Shown: piece by piece, positions 53,006-62,161 of the stretch
Layout: each line of letters opens with the position of its first letter
Numbering within the stretch: the stretch's first letter is position 1
From: Lachnospiraceae bacterium
Lineage (GTDB): Bacteria > Bacillota > Clostridia > Lachnospirales > Lachnospiraceae
DNA: 64,000 nt
Assembly (NCBI GenBank): GCA_902363835.1
Contig: CABJBM010000008.1
Coordinates: 124,001-188,000 of the forward strand
Direction: 5' to 3'
Made by a program: the position numbers and the translations under genes
The notes under the pieces: model-generated
The model's database searches: none
What the model saw: the letters and a program-made list of their open reading frames with translations, nothing else
Told to the model about the DNA's origin: nothing

Positions 53006-53134
53006 GAAAAGAATTATTAAATCCTTATAAACACCCAGGCTGGTTTTATTTAACAGCAATGAGTTTTTTTATCATAATAAAAGCTTTCAGAAGGAATATT
53101 ATACTTAATAATCTTAGTTTTTTTCATAAGACTC

Positions 53135-53163
53135 TGGATTTTTTAATCAAATAGGTGTATAAT
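53135..53163 (+). promoter_or_regulatory. Promoter of pyrG
   Basis: TGGATT (53135-53140), 17-bp spacer, TATAAT (53158-53163). The leader to ATG 53214 is about 45 bases. I see no GGGC start or leader terminator of the B. subtilis pyrG attenuation type. Confidence 0.65.
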
Positions 53164-53213
53164 CGCTTTTTTAAAAATATTCCCATACCATTACAGAAGG
53201 AGGTTACACTGTT

Positions 53214-54818
53214 ATGTCAGTGAAATACGTATTTGTCACCGGAGGCGTTGTTTCCGGGCTTGGCAAAGGTATTACCGCAGCATCTCTTGGGCGACTGCTG
53301 AAGGCCAGAGGTTATAAGGTCACAATGCAGAAATTCGATCCGTACATCAACATTGATCCTGGCACCATGAATCCGGTGCAGCATGGTGAGGTCTTCGTCA
53401 CCGAAGACGGAGCAGAAACCGATCTTGACCTTGGCCATTATGAACGTTTTATCGACGAAAACCTGACCCAGAATTCCAATGTTACCACTGGTAAGGTCTA
53501 CTGGACCGTACTGACCCGTGAACGGCGCGGGGATTTCGGAGGAGGCACCGTACAGGTCATTCCTCACATTACCGACGAAATCAAAAGCCGATTTCACTGC
53601 AGCAACAGCAATCCCTCTGAAACAGAGATCGCGATCATAGAAGTAGGCGGAACCGTAGGCGACATCGAAAGCCAGCCATTCTTAGAAGCGATCCGACAAT
53701 TCCAACACGAAGCAGGCCACGAAAATGTCATTCTCATCCACGTGACCCTGGTTCCATATCTAAAGGTTTCCGGAGAACTGAAAACCAAGCCCACCCAGTC
53801 CAGTGTAAAAGACTTACAGGGAATGGGAATCCAGCCCGACATCATTGTATGCCGTTCCGAACTGCCCCTTGATGACGGGATCCGAAGCAAAATCGCACAA
53901 TTCTGTAACGTACCCAAGACCCACGTACTTCAAAACCTGGATGTGGAAGTATTGTATGAACTTCCTCTTGCCATGGAAGAAGAACATTTGGCGGAAGTAG
54001 CATGTGAAAGCTTAAACCTGCCATGTCCAAAGCCTGATCTGGGAGAGTGGACCTCCATGATCGAAAACTGGAAGCATCCGGAAAAAGAAGTAACGGTTGC
54101 CCTGGTGGGCAAATACATCCAGCTTCACGACGCCTATATTTCCGTGGTGGAAGCGCTGAAGCACGGCGGTGTCTTTCACAGGGCCAAAGTTCATATTAAA
54201 TGGGTGGATTCAGAGCTTGTAACCGATGAAAATGCTTCCAGTTTCTTCCAGGATGTAAGCGGGATTCTGGTTCCCGGCGGTTTTGGCAGCCGCGGCATTG
54301 AAGGAAAGATTTCATCTATCCGTTATGCAAGAGAGAACAACATCCCATTTCTTGGCCTCTGTCTCGGCATGCAGATGGCCATCGTGGAGTTTGCCCGTCA
54401 TGTGGCAGGCTTTGCAGATGCCCATACCTCAGAACTTGATGCGGATACCGCCCATCCGGTCATCCATTTAATGCCGGATCAGAACGACGTGGAGAACATT
54501 GGAGGAACCTTACGCCTGGGCTCCTATCCCTGTGTTCTGGACAAGTCTTCCAAGGCTTACCAGGTATATGGGGAAGAACTGATCCACGAACGCCACAGAC
54601 ACCGCTACGAGGTAAACAATGACTTCCGTGAAGCCCTGTCAAATGCAGGGATGAAGCTTTCCGGCATCTCTCCTGACGGACGGATCGTGGAAATGGTAGA
54701 AATTCCCTCCCACCCCTGGTTTTTGGCTACCCAGGCTCATCCGGAATTTAAATCAAGGCCCAACAGGCCCCACCCCCTGTTCCGGGAATTCATCTGTGCG
54801 TCCATTGAGTACAAATAA
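53214..54818 (+). CDS. pyrG: CTP synthase
   Basis: 534 residues, normal length. Makes CTP from UTP, ATP and glutamine. Synthetase domain begins [20 protein letters not shown] and contains [16 protein letters not shown] and [15 protein letters not shown]. The C-terminal class I amidotransferase has [10 protein letters not shown], nucleophile Cys in [11 protein letters not shown] and the His-Glu pair in [20 protein letters not shown] 53214 has AGGAGG 10 bases upstream. Monocistronic with its own promoter and terminator. Confidence 0.97.
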   Translation: MSVKYVFVTGGVVSGLGKGITAASLGRLLKARGYKVTMQKFDPYINIDPGTMNPVQHGEVFVTEDGAETDLDLGHYERFIDENLTQNSNVTTGKVYWTVLTRERRGDFGGGTVQVIPHITDEIKSRFHCSNSNPSETEIAIIEVGGTVGDIESQPFLEAIRQFQHEAGHENVILIHVTLVPYLKVSGELKTKPTQSSVKDLQGMGIQPDIIVCRSELPLDDGIRSKIAQFCNVPKTHVLQNLDVEVLYELPLAMEEEHLAEVACESLNLPCPKPDLGEWTSMIENWKHPEKEVTVALVGKYIQLHDAYISVVEALKHGGVFHRAKVHIKWVDSELVTDENASSFFQDVSGILVPGGFGSRGIEGKISSIRYARENNIPFLGLCLGMQMAIVEFARHVAGFADAHTSELDADTAHPVIHLMPDQNDVENIGGTLRLGSYPCVLDKSSKAYQVYGEELIHERHRHRYEVNNDFREALSNAGMKLSGISPDGRIVEMVEIPSHPWFLATQAHPEFKSRPNRPHPLFREFICASIEYK

Positions 54819-54843
54819 AGAATCAGATACAAAAATAAAAATA

Positions 54844-54886
54844 GGGAGTCCGGTTCCTTGTCCAGGGGATCGGACTTCCTTTTTTA
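54844..54886 (+). terminator. Intrinsic terminator of pyrG
   Basis: GGGAGTCCGGTTCC pairs with GGATCGGACTTCC with small mismatches, followed by TTTTTT. It lies about 25 bases after the pyrG stop. Confidence 0.85.
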
Positions 54887-54936
54887 TTGTAAAATTATTA
54901 TTTTACTTTATATTATAAATTTCTTTCATTTTTTTC

Positions 54937-54965
54937 TTGCACTTTTCTTATCTTCTGTATATAAT
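54937..54965 (+). promoter_or_regulatory. Sigma-A promoter of the liv operon
   Basis: TTGCAC (54937-54942), 17-bp spacer, TATAAT (54960-54965). Confidence 0.8.
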
Positions 54966-54975
54966 ATAATGCAAC

Positions 54976-55017
54976 GTGTATCTGCACGAGAGACAGTTGT
55001 GTTTGTATGAGATACAC
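54976..55017 (+). other. Leader hairpin of the liv operon
   Basis: GTGTATCT (54976-54983) and AGATACAC (55010-55017) are perfect inverted copies in the 60-base leader, ending nine bases before the ribosome site AAAGGAGG. It may stabilise the message or bind a regulator. Confidence 0.45.
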
Positions 55018-55036
55018 ATAAAGGAGGATAATTATT

Positions 55037-56215
55037 ATGAAATTGAAAAAAGTATTTGCACTCACTCTTGCAGGATGTATGAGCGCCAGCTTAATTGCCG
55101 GCTGCAGCTCGGGTTCCTCTTCTTCCACTTCCGGCGGTGCAAAAGTCGTTAAAATCGGCGTATTTGAACCTACCACCGGAGAAAACGGGGGCGGCGGTCT
55201 CCAGGAAGTCCTGGGAATGCGCTACGCAAACCAGACTCACCCAACGGTTAAGATCGGCGGAGAGGAGTATAAGGTGGAATTAGTGGAAGTGGATAACAAA
55301 TCCGACAAAACAGAAGCCGTCAACGCAGCGCAAAAGCTTATGAGCGAAAAGGTTTCCGTTGTGCTTGGAAGCTATGGATCCGGCGTTTCCATTGCCGCAG
55401 GACAGATATTCGCAGATGCCAAGATTCCTGCCATCGGCGCTTCCTGTACCAACCCTCAGGTAACCCAGGGTAATGATTTCTACTTCCGGGTTTGCTTCCT
55501 AGATCCCTTCCAGGGTACTGTTATGGCAAACTACGCCAACGATAACGGAGCAAAGACGGCTGCTGTCATCACCCAGTTAGGAGATGATTATTCCTCCGGC
55601 CTTGGTTCCTTCTTCAAAACAGCGTTCACAGGCTTAGGCGGCACCGTTGTCAGCGAAGAACAGTTCCAGACCAACCAGACCGATTTTAAGGCTATCCTTA
55701 CAAACATAAAGGCTCAGAACCCTGACATCATTTTTGCACCATCTTCCATTACCACGGCTCCTCTCATCATCAAACAGGCCCGTGAGCTTGGAATTACAGC
55801 CACCATCGCAGCCGGCGACACCTGGGAGAACTCCACTGTCATTGAAAACGCAGGCAATTCAGCGGAGGGCGTGGTACTTTCCACTTTCTTTGACGAAGCA
55901 GAACCGGCCAACGAGGAAGCAGCTTCTTTCATTTCCGGCTTTAAGACCTACTTAAAGGACAAAAAGCAGGATGAGATCATCCCTGCAGTATCAGCACTTG
56001 GTTATGATGCTTACCTCTGTGCATTAAAGGCCATTGAAACCGCAGGTTCCACAGACGGCACTGCCATCCGTGATGCATTAAAGGGCATATCCCTTGACGG
56101 TGTTACAGGAAGCATATCCTTTGATGAAAACGGAGATGCTAAGAAAGACATGGCATTCATCAAAACCATTGAAGACGGCAAATTCAAATTCTTAACGACT
56201 ACTACGGTAAAATAA
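55037..56215 (+). CDS. livJ: Branched-chain amino acid ABC transporter binding lipoprotein
   Basis: 392 residues of the LivJ/LivK periplasmic-binding fold. Lipobox SLIAGCSSG, then a Ser-rich linker and VVKIGVFEPTTGENGGGGLQ, the usual ligand-binding first strand. Later blocks VVLGSYGSGVSIAAGQIFAD and FAPSSITTAPLIIKQAREL are typical. Ligand class is branched-chain or related amino acids by family; it could also bind amides or urea. First gene of livJHMGF; a hairpin follows before livH. Confidence 0.9.
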   Translation: MKLKKVFALTLAGCMSASLIAGCSSGSSSSTSGGAKVVKIGVFEPTTGENGGGGLQEVLGMRYANQTHPTVKIGGEEYKVELVEVDNKSDKTEAVNAAQKLMSEKVSVVLGSYGSGVSIAAGQIFADAKIPAIGASCTNPQVTQGNDFYFRVCFLDPFQGTVMANYANDNGAKTAAVITQLGDDYSSGLGSFFKTAFTGLGGTVVSEEQFQTNQTDFKAILTNIKAQNPDIIFAPSSITTAPLIIKQARELGITATIAAGDTWENSTVIENAGNSAEGVVLSTFFDEAEPANEEAASFISGFKTYLKDKKQDEIIPAVSALGYDAYLCALKAIETAGSTDGTAIRDALKGISLDGVTGSISFDENGDAKKDMAFIKTIEDGKFKFLTTTTVK

Positions 56216-56250
56216 TAAAAGATACCGTGACAATGCAGTCATTACCAGAT

Positions 56251-56278
56251 GAGTGGGGACGTATTTCCTTCCCCACTC
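56251..56278 (+). other. Intercistronic hairpin after livJ
   Basis: GAGTGGGGA (56251-56259) pairs perfectly with TCCCCACTC (56270-56278). There is no T-run. Such hairpins after binding-protein genes usually protect the upstream message and allow more binding protein than permease. Confidence 0.6.
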
Positions 56279-56355
56279 GTTCCATTTGCTCAGGCAATGA
56301 GCGAACGAAATTTGTTATAAATTACATACTCAACAGATAGGAGGCATTTCGCCAC

Positions 56356-57237
56356 ATGAGTCTTACAACCTTTTTACAGCAGTGCCTGACCGGTATCTCC
56401 CTGGGCGGCGCTTATGCGTTAATTGCCATTGGCTATACCCTGGTTTACGGGATCCTGCGGCTCATCAACTTCGCCCACGGCGATATCTTTATGATGGCCG
56501 GTTACTTTATGATATTTGCCATGGCAAGTTTTCCCTGGTACGTTTCCATTCCAGTGGTATTGCTGGTCACCGTAGTATTAGGCGTATCCATTGAACGGGT
56601 GGCTTACCGCCCCTTACGCTCCGCTCCCAGAATGTCCGTGATGATTTCTGCGATCGGCGTCTCCTACCTTTTACAGAACCTGGCCACCTATTTGTTTACA
56701 GCCCTGCCAAAGGGATACCCGGAAATTCCGTTTTTAAAGAAAATTTACCAGATCGGCGGTCTTTCCGCATCCTTTGTTACCTTCTTAACACCGGTTTTGA
56801 CCCTTGCCATTGTTTACGGGCTCATTATCCTGATCAATAAGACAAAAATCGGTATGGCAATGCGGGCGGTGGCAAAGGACTATGATACCGCCTCCCTTAT
56901 GGGAATCAAAATCAACCGCATCATCACCTTTACCTTTGCCATTGGTTCTCTTTTAGCTGCCATTGGATCAGTGCTGTATTTTACGGACCGTATGACCGTA
57001 TTCCCATTCTCCGGCTCCCTGCCTGGCTTAAAATGCTTTGTTGCCGCAGTATTCGGCGGAATCGGCAGCATTCCAGGCGCCGTGATCGGAGGATTTATCC
57101 TGGGACTTGGGGAAACTGCCCTGGTTGCCATGGGATATTCCACCTTCAGCGACGCATTTACCTTTGTTCTGTTAATCATCATTCTCCTGATCAAGCCTAC
57201 GGGACTGTTCGGCGAGAAGACGACCGATAAAGTGTGA
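56356..57237 (+). CDS. livH: Branched-chain amino acid ABC transporter permease LivH
   Basis: 293 residues, about eight hydrophobic helices. GISLGGAYALIAIGYTLVYG and LRLINFAHGDIFMMAGYFMI are LivH signatures. The EAA-like loop is MRAVAKDYDTASLMGIKINR. It pairs with LivM to form the channel. Ribosome site ATAGGAGG upstream. Confidence 0.94.
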   Translation: MSLTTFLQQCLTGISLGGAYALIAIGYTLVYGILRLINFAHGDIFMMAGYFMIFAMASFPWYVSIPVVLLVTVVLGVSIERVAYRPLRSAPRMSVMISAIGVSYLLQNLATYLFTALPKGYPEIPFLKKIYQIGGLSASFVTFLTPVLTLAIVYGLIILINKTKIGMAMRAVAKDYDTASLMGIKINRIITFTFAIGSLLAAIGSVLYFTDRMTVFPFSGSLPGLKCFVAAVFGGIGSIPGAVIGGFILGLGETALVAMGYSTFSDAFTFVLLIIILLIKPTGLFGEKTTDKV

Positions 57238-57247
57238 GGTGCCCCCT

Positions 57248-58351
57248 ATGAAGAAAAATGCAGTTTCCAAAAACAAACTTTATACCCTGATAGCTCTCCT
57301 GGTCATCATTGGCCTCCTGTCCTTTTTACAGGCTAACAGCAGCCAGTACAGCTATCAGATCTCCATCCTGGAGCGAAGCGCCATTTATGCGGTGGTAGCC
57401 GTTTCCATGAACTTACTTACGGGTTTTACAGGATTGTTCTCCTTAGGGCAGGCCGGTTTTATGGCAATCGGAGCCTATACCGTGGCCATTCTTACCATTC
57501 CGGTCGACAGCCGGGCCAGCGTTTACTATGTGAACGGCATTGCTCCTGCCATCGCAAACCTGCACTGTCCCTACTGGCTGGCCCTTATTCTTGCAGGGCT
57601 TCTTGCAGCAGCCATGGCCGCTCTCATTGGAATCCCGGTTCTCCGGTTAAAAAGTGACTATCTGGCCATTGCAACCCTGGGCTTTTCCGAGATCATCCGG
57701 GCCGTCATTGCTGCTCCCCAGTTAGACACCGTTACCAACGGCTCCTACGGATTAAAAAATATCCCTGGATTTCCCAACCTGTTTGTTGCCTTTGGTCTTT
57801 GTGCTCTTTGCATCCTTTTAATGGTTCTTCTCATCAATTCTTCTTACGGAAGGGCATTTAAGGCTCTCCGTGAAGATGAAGTGGCTGCTCAGGCCATGGG
57901 GTTAAACCTGTTCCGCTACAAGGAGCTGGCCTTTATTATCTCCTCTTTTTTCACAGGTGTGGGCGGCGGACTTCTGGCCATATTTATGCGTTCCATTGAT
58001 TCAAAGACCTTCTCCATCAACTTAACCTATGATATCCTGTTGATCGTAGTCCTTGGAGGAATCGGAAGCATTACCGGAAGCATCATCGGTGCTTTTCTGG
58101 TTACTGCCGGAAGAGAATGGCTCCGTTTCTTTGATAACCCGCTGGTTATTGGCGGATTTGAAGTTCCCTTATTCCGCACAGGATTCCGTATGGTCATCTT
58201 TTCTATTTTATTAATGGCAGTAGTGCTCTTTTACCGCCGCGGAATCATGGGCAGCAATGAATTTTCCTGGGAGGGGCTTGGGCGGCTGATCCGGCGTATC
58301 CCGGCCAGATGGAAGAAAAAAAGCAAAACACAGAAGGGAGAAAACGCATAA
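57248..58351 (+). CDS. livM: Branched-chain amino acid ABC transporter permease LivM
   Basis: 367 residues with about nine helices. LLTGFTGLFSLGQAGFMAIG and GRAFKALREDEVAAQAMGLN are LivM hallmarks. ATG 57248 is used, because GAGGTG precedes it. The gene follows livH by 10 bases, and its stop overlaps the livG start as TAATG. Confidence 0.94.
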   Translation: MKKNAVSKNKLYTLIALLVIIGLLSFLQANSSQYSYQISILERSAIYAVVAVSMNLLTGFTGLFSLGQAGFMAIGAYTVAILTIPVDSRASVYYVNGIAPAIANLHCPYWLALILAGLLAAAMAALIGIPVLRLKSDYLAIATLGFSEIIRAVIAAPQLDTVTNGSYGLKNIPGFPNLFVAFGLCALCILLMVLLINSSYGRAFKALREDEVAAQAMGLNLFRYKELAFIISSFFTGVGGGLLAIFMRSIDSKTFSINLTYDILLIVVLGGIGSITGSIIGAFLVTAGREWLRFFDNPLVIGGFEVPLFRTGFRMVIFSILLMAVVLFYRRGIMGSNEFSWEGLGRLIRRIPARWKKKSKTQKGENA

Positions 58352-59217
58352 TGTCAAAAGCAGCAAAAGAGACCGTTAACGTGCTCCACATGCAGGACAT
58401 TACCATGCAGTTCGGTGGCGTTGTGGCTGTAAACGGCCTTACCCTTGACGTAAACCAGGGAGAAATCGTGGCCCTCATCGGCCCTAACGGCGCAGGAAAG
58501 ACAACTGCATTTAACTGTGTTACCGGCATTTATGAGCCTACCTTTGGGCAGGTGGATTTTATGGGAGAAACCATTCTCTCCAATATCCCAAAGGGAAAAA
58601 TGAAAAAAATGTATCTGGGAGAAGTGAGCTTAAGACCCATTCCGGTGATCAGCAATACACCGGATGTGATTACAAAAAAAGGCATTGCCCGTACCTTCCA
58701 GAACATCCGTCTTTTCGGACAGCTGACCGTATTTGACAATGTTCTCATTGCCAAGCACATGCGTGCAAAACAGAATGTATTTTCTGCCACCCTCCGCTTA
58801 AACCGCAGAGAGGAAGAGCGGATGCGGGCGGAAACCGCTGCTCTTTTGGAGGAACAGAACTTACTCCACTTAAAGGATGAGATCGCCTCTTCCCTTCCTT
58901 ATGGTCTCCAAAGGCGCCTGGAAATTGCCAGGGCCCTTGCAACGGAGCCAAAGTTCCTGCTCCTTGATGAACCGGCTGCGGGCATGAATCCCCAGGAAAC
59001 CCAGGAGTTAACGGATTTTATCAAGCAGATCAGAGATTCCTACCATCTTACCGTGTTTATGATCGAGCACCACATGGACCTGGTCATGCAGATTTCCGAC
59101 CGTATTTATGTTCTGGATTTCGGCAAGCTGATCGCCCATGGAACACCGGAGGAGATCCAGAACAATGAACGGGTAATTGAAGCATATCTGGGGGTGAGCG
59201 ACGATGCTGAAGATTGA
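58351..59217 (+). CDS. livG: Branched-chain amino acid ABC transporter ATPase LivG
   Basis: 288 residues. Walker A LIGPNGAGKTTAFNC, signature SLPYGLQRRLEIARALA, Walker B FLLLDEPAAGMNP and switch His MIEHHMDLVM. The LivG-specific insert after the Walker A region (ITKKGIARTFQNIRLFGQLT) is present. Its start overlaps the livM stop by one base and its end overlaps livF by 14 bases. Confidence 0.94.
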   Translation: MSKAAKETVNVLHMQDITMQFGGVVAVNGLTLDVNQGEIVALIGPNGAGKTTAFNCVTGIYEPTFGQVDFMGETILSNIPKGKMKKMYLGEVSLRPIPVISNTPDVITKKGIARTFQNIRLFGQLTVFDNVLIAKHMRAKQNVFSATLRLNRREEERMRAETAALLEEQNLLHLKDEIASSLPYGLQRRLEIARALATEPKFLLLDEPAAGMNPQETQELTDFIKQIRDSYHLTVFMIEHHMDLVMQISDRIYVLDFGKLIAHGTPEEIQNNERVIEAYLGVSDDAED

Positions 59218-59914
59218 TAACTTGCGAGTGAATTACGGCGGAATTGAAGCTGTTAAAGGAATTTCCTTTGAAGTGCCGGACAAGAGCATTGTGACCCTGA
59301 TCGGGGCCAATGGCGCCGGAAAAAGCACGACCTTAAAGTCCATTGTGGGGCTGGTAAAGCCATCGGCAGGAAGCAGCATCACCCTGGATGGAGAAGAATT
59401 GATCGGCAAGGATACGCCGGATATCATATCCAGGGGAATCGCTCTGGTGCCGGAAGGCCGCCGTGTATTTCCTGATATGAGTGTCATTGAAAACATCAAG
59501 ATCGGAGCTTATTTAAGAAATGACGATCTTAAGGAGGACATCAACTGGGTTTATGATCTGTTCCCCCGGCTGAAAGAGCGGAGCTGGCAGCTTGCGGGCA
59601 CCCTCTCAGGAGGGGAACAGCAGATGCTGGCAGTTGCCAGGGCCCTTATGAGCCATCCAAAGATTCTTATGATGGATGAACCGTCCTTAGGGCTTGCTCC
59701 CCTGATCGTAAAGGATATTTTCTCCATCATCCGGGAGATCAATAAAAAAGGGGTAACCGTGCTCCTTATTGAGCAGAACGCCAATATGGCCCTTCATACG
59801 GCTGATACCGGCTATGTACTGGAAACCGGCAGAATCATCATGACCGGATCCGGGAAAATGCTGTTGGCCGATGAATCGGTAAAAGCGGCTTATCTTGGAA
59901 AAAAGAAGAATTAA
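59204..59914 (+). CDS. livF: Branched-chain amino acid ABC transporter ATPase LivF
   Basis: 236 residues. Walker A LIGANGAGKSTTLKSI, LivF block ALVPEGRRVFPDMSVIENI, signature LSGGEQQMLAVARAL, Walker B ILMMDEPSLGLAP and switch His replaced by Gln-Asn in VLLIEQNANMAL, as normal for LivF. It completes the five-gene operon and is followed by a strong terminator. Confidence 0.94.
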   Translation: MLKIDNLRVNYGGIEAVKGISFEVPDKSIVTLIGANGAGKSTTLKSIVGLVKPSAGSSITLDGEELIGKDTPDIISRGIALVPEGRRVFPDMSVIENIKIGAYLRNDDLKEDINWVYDLFPRLKERSWQLAGTLSGGEQQMLAVARALMSHPKILMMDEPSLGLAPLIVKDIFSIIREINKKGVTVLLIEQNANMALHTADTGYVLETGRIIMTGSGKMLLADESVKAAYLGKKKN

Positions 59915-59925
59915 ATAAAAAGGCT

Positions 59926-59973
59926 GCAGACAGTCAGTCCCTTTCCCTGGGACGTCAATCTGCAGCCTTTTTA
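59926..59973. terminator. Bidirectional terminator between livF and the NlpC/P60 gene
   Basis: AAAAAGGCTGCAGA pairs with TCTGCAGCCTTTTT (59960-59973). T-runs flank both sides, so it ends both convergent transcripts. Confidence 0.88.
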
Positions 59974-60025
59974 TTTGCGTTACAGTCCAGCCATTGCTGA
60001 ACTGTAACATTTTTGCCTGTCATTG

Positions 60026-61069
60026 TCATGGGATCACCCGCCGAATGGTGACCGGCTTCCGGTAATTCCAGGAGGAGATTTTGATCCCGCTCCTCCGGTT
60101 TGCCGCATGGACGATCTTTCCCTTTCCAATATACATGGCCACATGGTCGATTTGCCTGCCGCTTGCATAAAACAGTAAGTCGCCCGGCTCCATGCTGGAA
60201 GCTGGTATGACCTCTCCCTCCTGGGCCTGCTGCCTGGAGGTTCGGTCTAAATGGACTCCCGCGGCATGCTCCATCACATACTGGATGAAACCGGAGCAAT
60301 CTGCCCCTGTATTGGGATTAGTGCCGCCCCACTGGTATGGGTTCCCCACAAACCCGACCGCATAATTTACAACCTGACTGCGAAGATCACTGCTTTTTTC
60401 CGCTTCAGGTATGGTATATGCGACCGTGGCATTTTCCGGTACATAGGCATAGGCTGTCTGACCCTTGTATTGGATCTTTGCCCATCCTTTGCTGTGGGAA
60501 ATGAAAGGATATGTTTCCCCTTCATGAACCCTGCCCAGTATTTCAGAATCCGTATTCGGTTTACTGCGGATCCGAAGGGTCTCGGTATTTACCCGGAGCA
60601 TCAGCTTCATGTCATAATAGGCGATTGCTCTGGCCTCCTGTCCAGTGGCCAGATACTTTCCGTACACATATCCGGTTACCTGCCCTGACTTTATTTTATA
60701 CCAGCCATTTTCTTCAGACAGCACACTGCTGCCGGCATGGTTTTTCAATTTCCCTACGATTTCCGCATCGTTCTTTGGTTCTTTCCTGATGTTTAAGGAA
60801 TCCTCCACAATACTCACCCCAAGATTCTGAAAGATTGAGTTGAAGGTTCCATACCTCACTTTTTCCTGCGTAAGATCTGCCGACGCTTCTGCTGCCTCCT
60901 GTTTCATGGACTCCTGATATTGATCCATGTAGACCGAAATTCCTGCTACTGGCGAACCGGTCTTAGGGGAAGGCTCTGATTTTGCGGCATGTACATCTGC
61001 TGTTCCTATGCATACGGCACTTCCGAATGCAATAGCAAAGCCCAGTACCTTCCATGCTTTGTCAGTCAT
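60026..61069 (-). CDS. Secreted NlpC/P60 cell-wall hydrolase with two SH3 domains
   Basis: 347 residues. Signal peptide VLGFAIAFGSAVCIGTADVH followed by AKS, then bacterial SH3 domain 1 (LNIRKEPKNDAEIVGKLKNH), SH3 domain 2 (LRIRSKPNTDSEILGRVHEG) and a C-terminal NlpC/P60 domain with catalytic Cys in GADCSGFIQYVM and His in QIDHVAMYIGKGKIVHAA. It cleaves peptide bonds of peptidoglycan stems (usually D-Glu to diaminopimelate) outside the membrane. ATG 61069 is used because GAAGGAAAG lies just upstream. Confidence 0.9.
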   Translation of the reverse strand: MTDKAWKVLGFAIAFGSAVCIGTADVHAAKSEPSPKTGSPVAGISVYMDQYQESMKQEAAEASADLTQEKVRYGTFNSIFQNLGVSIVEDSLNIRKEPKNDAEIVGKLKNHAGSSVLSEENGWYKIKSGQVTGYVYGKYLATGQEARAIAYYDMKLMLRVNTETLRIRSKPNTDSEILGRVHEGETYPFISHSKGWAKIQYKGQTAYAYVPENATVAYTIPEAEKSSDLRSQVVNYAVGFVGNPYQWGGTNPNTGADCSGFIQYVMEHAAGVHLDRTSRQQAQEGEVIPASSMEPGDLLFYASGRQIDHVAMYIGKGKIVHAANRRSGIKISSWNYRKPVTIRRVIP

Positions 61070-61126
61070 ATGCACTTTCCTTCGCAAGTTATTGATTGTA
61101 AATCAGGGAGCCTTTGGCCCTTCCCT

Positions 61127-62080
61127 TTACAAATGAGTGATCTGCTGGTCTGAAAGGGCCTTTAAATACCGCATCCCGTATTCCCGGTCCTTTCCGATCT
61201 GTTGCCTTAACTGTTCCAGCCCTTCAAATTTCCGTTCGGGACGGAGAAAATGCAAAAGCTGTACTTCTATAGTCTTTCCATAAATATCCTCATTTATACC
61301 ATAAATAAAGGTTTCTGCTCCAATTGGGGAAATTCCTTCCACCGTAGGCTTTTTTCCGATATTGGTAATACCTCCATAATAAGTACCGTCTACATATACC
61401 TTGGACACATACACGCCGAATACGGGAAGGTGCTTCTCCGGCGGAGGTATGATATTAGCCGTGGGAAATCCAAGGACAGCCCCTCCTATGTGATTGCCAT
61501 GGACAACAGTTCCATGTATGGCATAGGGCTCTCCCAAAAGCTCGTTGGCCTTTTCCATGTTCCCGGCATCCAACTGCTCTCTGATGTAAGTACTGCTGAT
61601 ATCCCGGTGGTCGTCCTGCTCTTTTGGAATAATGATCAGTTCATACCCGTACCGGTCTTTCCACTGGTAAAGACTGTCTGCATTCCCCGCCCCCCGGTAG
61701 CCAAAGGAACAATCTGTGCCAACCACAATGATCCTGGCATTCATCCGGCCTGCCAGGACCTGCTTTACGAATTCTTCCGGCTCCATATGTGCGGTTTCCT
61801 CTGTAAAAGGATACTCTACCAAATAATCAATGCCGATCTTTTCCAGATTATTTTTTCTCTCCAGATTAGTGGTAATAACCTTTTGGGCCCCTCCTGCTTT
61901 GATGACATTGGGTGACATGTCAAAGGTAAGGACAGCCGTCACTAATCCTTTTTCTCTCTTTATCTCTCCCATCCGCTTTAACAGCTTCTGGTGGCCCCTG
62001 TGGCGTCCGTCAAATTTCCCCAGGGTCACAACCGAAGGCTCCCGGATCTGAAATTCCCTGGTTCCGGTTATATATTCCAT
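61127..62080 (-). CDS. ribF: Bifunctional riboflavin kinase / FAD synthetase
   Basis: 317 residues. N-terminal FMN adenylyltransferase domain with SVVTLGKFDGRHRGHQKLL (GxFDGxHxGH nucleotide site; the Phe-Asp-Gly is kept) and SSTYIREQLDAGNM (ISSTxIR motif). C-terminal riboflavin kinase domain with GFPTANI, VYVDGTYYGGITNIGKKPT and a catalytic Glu in ETFIYGINEDIYG. Makes FMN and FAD in the cytoplasm. It lies downstream of truB, and its ribosome site AAAGAGGAAAC comes from the palindromic repeat. Confidence 0.95.
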   Translation of the reverse strand: MEYITGTREFQIREPSVVTLGKFDGRHRGHQKLLKRMGEIKREKGLVTAVLTFDMSPNVIKAGGAQKVITTNLERKNNLEKIGIDYLVEYPFTEETAHMEPEEFVKQVLAGRMNARIIVVGTDCSFGYRGAGNADSLYQWKDRYGYELIIIPKEQDDHRDISSTYIREQLDAGNMEKANELLGEPYAIHGTVVHGNHIGGAVLGFPTANIIPPPEKHLPVFGVYVSKVYVDGTYYGGITNIGKKPTVEGISPIGAETFIYGINEDIYGKTIEVQLLHFLRPERKFEGLEQLRQQIGKDREYGMRYLKALSDQQITHL

Positions 62081-62085
62081 GCTCT

Positions 62086-62155
62086 GTTTCCTCTTTCCTG
62101 CCCGTCTTTCCAGGGCATAAAGGTATCCCTGGAAGGGGTTTCCTCTTTCCTGCCC
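62086..62155. repeat. Third copy of the palindromic repeat, upstream of ribF
   Basis: GTTTCCTCTTTCCTGCCC (62086) is followed by TTCCAGGGCATAAAGG and TATCCCTGGAAGGG. The same GTTTCCTCTTTCCTGCCC then repeats 52 bases later (62138-62155). The inverted repeat TTCCAGGG / CCCTGGAA matches the copies at 27705-27810. It fills most of the 81-base truB-ribF gap. Confidence 0.85.
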
Positions 62156-62161
62156 TGCTTC

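Noticed and set aside
53160..53213. CTP-dependent attenuator before pyrG of the B. subtilis type
   Set aside because: No GGGC initiation sequence and no leader terminator are present in the roughly 45-base leader.
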